From Pseudomonas typographi (lineage in GTDB: Bacteria; Pseudomonadota; Gammaproteobacteria; Pseudomonadales; Pseudomonadaceae), in the NCBI RefSeq assembly GCF_014694385.1, contig NZ_JAAOCA010000006.1, forward strand, positions 62,001 through 126,000: a stretch of DNA of 64,000 nucleotides, written 5' to 3'. The notes beneath the pieces are model-generated. The model was given only the letters and a program-made list of their open reading frames with translations, ran no database searches and was not told where the DNA came from. Both the position numbers and the translations under genes were made by a program. This document shows, piece after piece, positions 61,639-64,000 of the stretch; the first letter of the stretch is position 1; every line of letters starts with the position of its first letter.

Positions 61639-63237
61639 ATGAACAGAACACACGTTTTAATCGTAATCGTGTGCGTTCTTGTCAACGGCTGCCAAACATC
61701 CAGCGCCACAGGTATGAGCGATGAGGGCATCGCCCACCGGCTGAATGCCCGGTATACCGACCTTCAAGAGGGCTGTGCAAATGAAATGCCGGCCTATACG
61801 TGCACGGGGGTTTTTGTCAGGGCGATATCCGCCGGCTCGCTGGAGTACTTCTGGCGCCCTTCGCAGACGGCACAAGCACTGGGGGCTGAGCGCTATGCAT
61901 TCCTTCGTGCAGACTTGGGCATCCAACACCTGCAGTACCCTCAAGGCTTCATTCTAAGCGGCCAAGATAACGGCCAGGCGCCTGTGCAGGTGCTGTGCAA
62001 CTATCCGCTTTCGCTCGACCTGACCCCGTCCAGGGCCAGCCATGGCTGCGGGCTACTGGATGGTACGGTGCCGGGTGCCGAGCAGGTTAGCAGTTGCGCC
62101 AGTGAAGGGGTGGCCGACGCGCCGTCGTTCATGGCCCGCTACCGGCAAGAGCAACAAGACCCCAGGCGGCAATGCTCCTTGAACCCCCGCGATGGCAATG
62201 GGCTGGCTATCGAAAAAGGCGTACGCCAGTTGCTACAAGCTGGGGTGGCGGCGCAGCCAAACGCGTGGCTCGTTCGCAACAACACTGACAGCGATGTTCC
62301 GGTGGCGCCTATCCAAGCCCTGTACTTCGACGTGGCCTTTGCCCGGCAGGGCGCATTGACCGCTGCCCAACGCGCGCAAAACAGCTACTTCCTGGCGACG
62401 GGAAACTGGTTACCCATTTTGCGAATGGATGTAAGCCAACCGGCGACACAGCGGTTTGATTTCGAACTGGCTGACCAGCTGTATAACGGTTATGCGATTG
62501 CTAGCGAGTTGAATGCTCGCTACAGCGATACACGGGCAGAATGCCCTGACGGTACACCCGGCTATAATTGCAATGGGATTTTCCTACGAGGCGTTCAACC
62601 CACCTCCGCTGAACACGCGTAAAACCCCACTGCGCAGAATATTCAATATGACGGTATTTCTTTTAACTTTCTGCGCCAGGATGCCAATATCAAACATACC
62701 CTGACCAGTACCGGCTTCATATTCGACACGCCCATGGCGCCGGCGGAATATCCTGTCCGTTATCGCTGCGGTTACCCGGTGGACGTGGCCAGCGCCGGAA
62801 GCCGTGACCGCTGCACGTTTCAGAACACCTGCCAAGCGCTCGGAGTTGACTCCGTGCAAGGGTGGGCCGCGCGATACGGCGAGGCGGAAGACACCAGTTG
62901 CTCATTCAATCCCTCGGCCAAGGAGTTTTCGCTGAATATCGCGATCCGCTCGCAGCTTGTCACCGACGCTTATGGGTATAACGAAATGATTTTAAGCGCC
63001 TGGCCACAAAACAAGCCCTTGGATATTCCGTTGCAGGCTTGGTTTTACACCCACAACGCCTTGGGCTCAGTTTTCGACCCGGTTGTTTCTGGCCAATTCC
63101 TGCAACGGGACTTCGTGAAGCAAACCGGCCATTTCCGGCCGCTGCTGCGGCTGCGCATTGGGGCGGCACAGCCCTTCAGCTACGACCCGCAAGAACAATT
63201 TCTGGTCGAGGATGAAGCGTTTCCGTTCATCGATTAG
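61639..63237 (+). pseudogene. Two-domain HvnA-like lipoprotein interrupted by an in-frame TAA
   Basis: The frame 61639-62622 encodes 327 residues and ends at TAA. The same frame then stays open to 63237 with no further stop. The product has a lipoprotein signal (VIVCVLVNGCQTS) and two copies of one domain of about 250 residues: HRLNARYTDLQEGC…CTGVFVRA…YAFLRAD in the first and SELNARYSDTRAEC…CNGIFLRG…FNFLRQD in the second. The stop falls early in the second copy, aligned with the F-W-R-P of the first (A-stop-N-P). The family resembles halovibrin HvnA-like proteins of Vibrio and Pseudomonas. With Ile-rich segments and paired Cys it is probably exported. Either a recent nonsense mutation or readthrough. 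Confidence 0.7.
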
Positions 63238-63256
63238 CAGGCTTATTCGAGCCTGC
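63237..63256 (+). terminator. Hairpin at the end of the lipoprotein gene
   Basis: GCAGGCT and AGCCTGC with loop TATTCG, starting on the stop codon of the second half. No T-run follows, so termination is uncertain. The remaining 130 bp to the OmpA-family stop hold nothing recognised. Confidence 0.45.
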
Positions 63257-63382
63257 CGGGCCAGGGCAATGCAGGGCGCACGCCGGGGCGTACAAAAAAC
63301 ATCCCGGGGGCGCCCTGGCATACCCGGCGCATCCGCCGGCAGGCACTTCAAGCGCAACGCCGCCAACCGGACCGCCACCGGT

Positions 63383-64000
63383 CTACTGTTGCGCCGGCGC
63401 CTCATACTGCTGCCCTGGAATCGGCTTGAGGTTGACCTCAACCCGGCGGTTCTGCGCACGCCCATTGGCATCGGCATTGCTGGCGATCGGCTGGTCCGGG
63501 CCCATGCCGCGCACCGCCAGCCGGGTGGTGTCCACGCCCTGCGAAGTCAGGTAGGTAGCCACCGCCTGCGCGCGGGCCTGGGATAAGTCCATGTTGTGCT
63601 GGCGGCTGCCGGTGCTGTCGGTAAAGCCGACGATCTCGATGATGTTTTCGTTGAACTGCTTGAACGAAGTCGCCAGGTTATTGAGCGGCGAATAAAAGCT
63701 GGGAGCTATGGCCGAGGAGTCGGTGGCGAAGGTGATGTTGCCGGGCATGATCAGCTTGATCTGATCGCCCTGGCGTTGCACCTCAACGCCGGTGTTGGCC
63801 ATGCTCGCGCGCAGTTGCGCTTCCTGGCGGTCGGCGTAGTAGCCGTAACCGGCCGAGGCGGCACCCGCGACCACGGCGCCGATCAGCGCGCCCTTGCCAC
63901 GGTTGTTATGGTCGATGGCTGCCCCAGCGACGGCACCGGCCAACGCACCCAGCCCGCCATACTTGGCGGTGCGGCTAACGCCCTGGCCGCTTTGAGCCTG
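63383..64000 (-). CDS. OmpA-family outer-membrane protein, N-terminus outside window
   Basis: At least 205 residues; the frame is open to the window edge, so the signal or lipoprotein part is missing. The visible part has a glycine-rich segment (KYGGLGALAGAVAGAAIDHN, GKGALIGAVVAGAASAGYGY) of the glycine-zipper kind, then an OmpA/MotB peptidoglycan-binding domain: NITFATDSSAI, IEIVGFTDSTGS, LSQARAQAVATYLTSQGV and NRRVEVNLKP with the Asp and Arg that bind diaminopimelate. It resembles YiaD-type lipoproteins. Function: anchoring the outer membrane to the wall. Confidence 0.88.
   Translation of the reverse strand, partial: QAQSGQGVSRTAKYGGLGALAGAVAGAAIDHNNRGKGALIGAVVAGAASAGYGYYADRQEAQLRASMANTGVEVQRQGDQIKLIMPGNITFATDSSAIAPSFYSPLNNLATSFKQFNENIIEIVGFTDSTGSRQHNMDLSQARAQAVATYLTSQGVDTTRLAVRGMGPDQPIASNADANGRAQNRRVEVNLKPIPGQQYEAPAQQ

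Overview
The window is chromosomal DNA from a high-GC gammaproteobacterium, almost certainly a Pseudomonas and most likely of the P. putida/fluorescens lineage. The evidence is a complete twelve-gene alginate operon in the P. aeruginosa order, a fructose PTS divergent from cra with the Pseudomonas-type Cra operator TGAAACGTTTAA between them, and several small families typical of the genus. I saw no rRNA, tRNA, CRISPR array, prophage or complete insertion sequence. Both ends cut through genes.

Layout. Positions 1-2.3 kb: the end of a flavoprotein reductase and a Tat-exported PhoD phosphatase with a Pho box. 2.3-9.9 kb: fruBKA (minus strand) divergent from cra-tatD. 10-15 kb: moaCDE, a PIN-PhoH ATPase, a degenerate polysaccharide deacetylase and yaaA. 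15.1-32.7 kb: an AlgU-type promoter, a leader of about 500 nt, then algD-alg8-alg44-algK-algE-algG-algX-algL-algI-algJ-algF-algA and a strong terminator. The operon makes GDP-mannuronate (AlgA, AlgD), polymerises it (Alg8, Alg44), and acetylates, epimerises, trims and exports the polymer (AlgI/J/F/X, G, L, K, E). 32.7-41 kb: an SDR, an AaeXAB-like efflux operon with a NodT channel and a divergent LysR regulator, and a 2-ketoacid reductase. 41-43.2 kb: a Fur-boxed DUF3649-PepSY-DUF3325 iron operon. 43.3-50 kb: an HPF-like protein, PsiE, a LexA-boxed YebG, an unusual Leu/Glu dehydrogenase homologue, a SirB1 protein, CidA/LrgB with a LysR regulator, and a flavodoxin. 50-59 kb: a PilZ-like protein, a monooxygenase-membrane fusion, folM-folX-DUF1244-hopJ, trxB, peroxiredoxin, cysZ, a tandem pair of paralogous small proteins, glutathione peroxidase and slyD. 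59-64 kb: a DUF3565 protein, pta, a two-domain lipoprotein gene broken by an in-frame stop, and the C-terminal part of an OmpA-family protein.

Most unusual. (1) A family of about 85-165 bp dispersed intergenic elements, six copies in this window, with an internal inverted repeat and, in the best copy, terminal inverted repeats (MITE/REPIN-like). (2) The duplicated-domain, HvnA-like lipoprotein gene split by an in-frame TAA. (3) A Leu/Glu-dehydrogenase homologue whose catalytic-lysine motif GGGK reads GGAQ. (4) Perfect or near-perfect RNA hairpins at three junctions of the alginate operon (algD/alg8, algL/algI, algF/algA). (5) The adjacent paralogous small-protein pair at 57.1-57.9 kb. All functional statements come from reading the sequence and from knowledge of the families; no database search was run.
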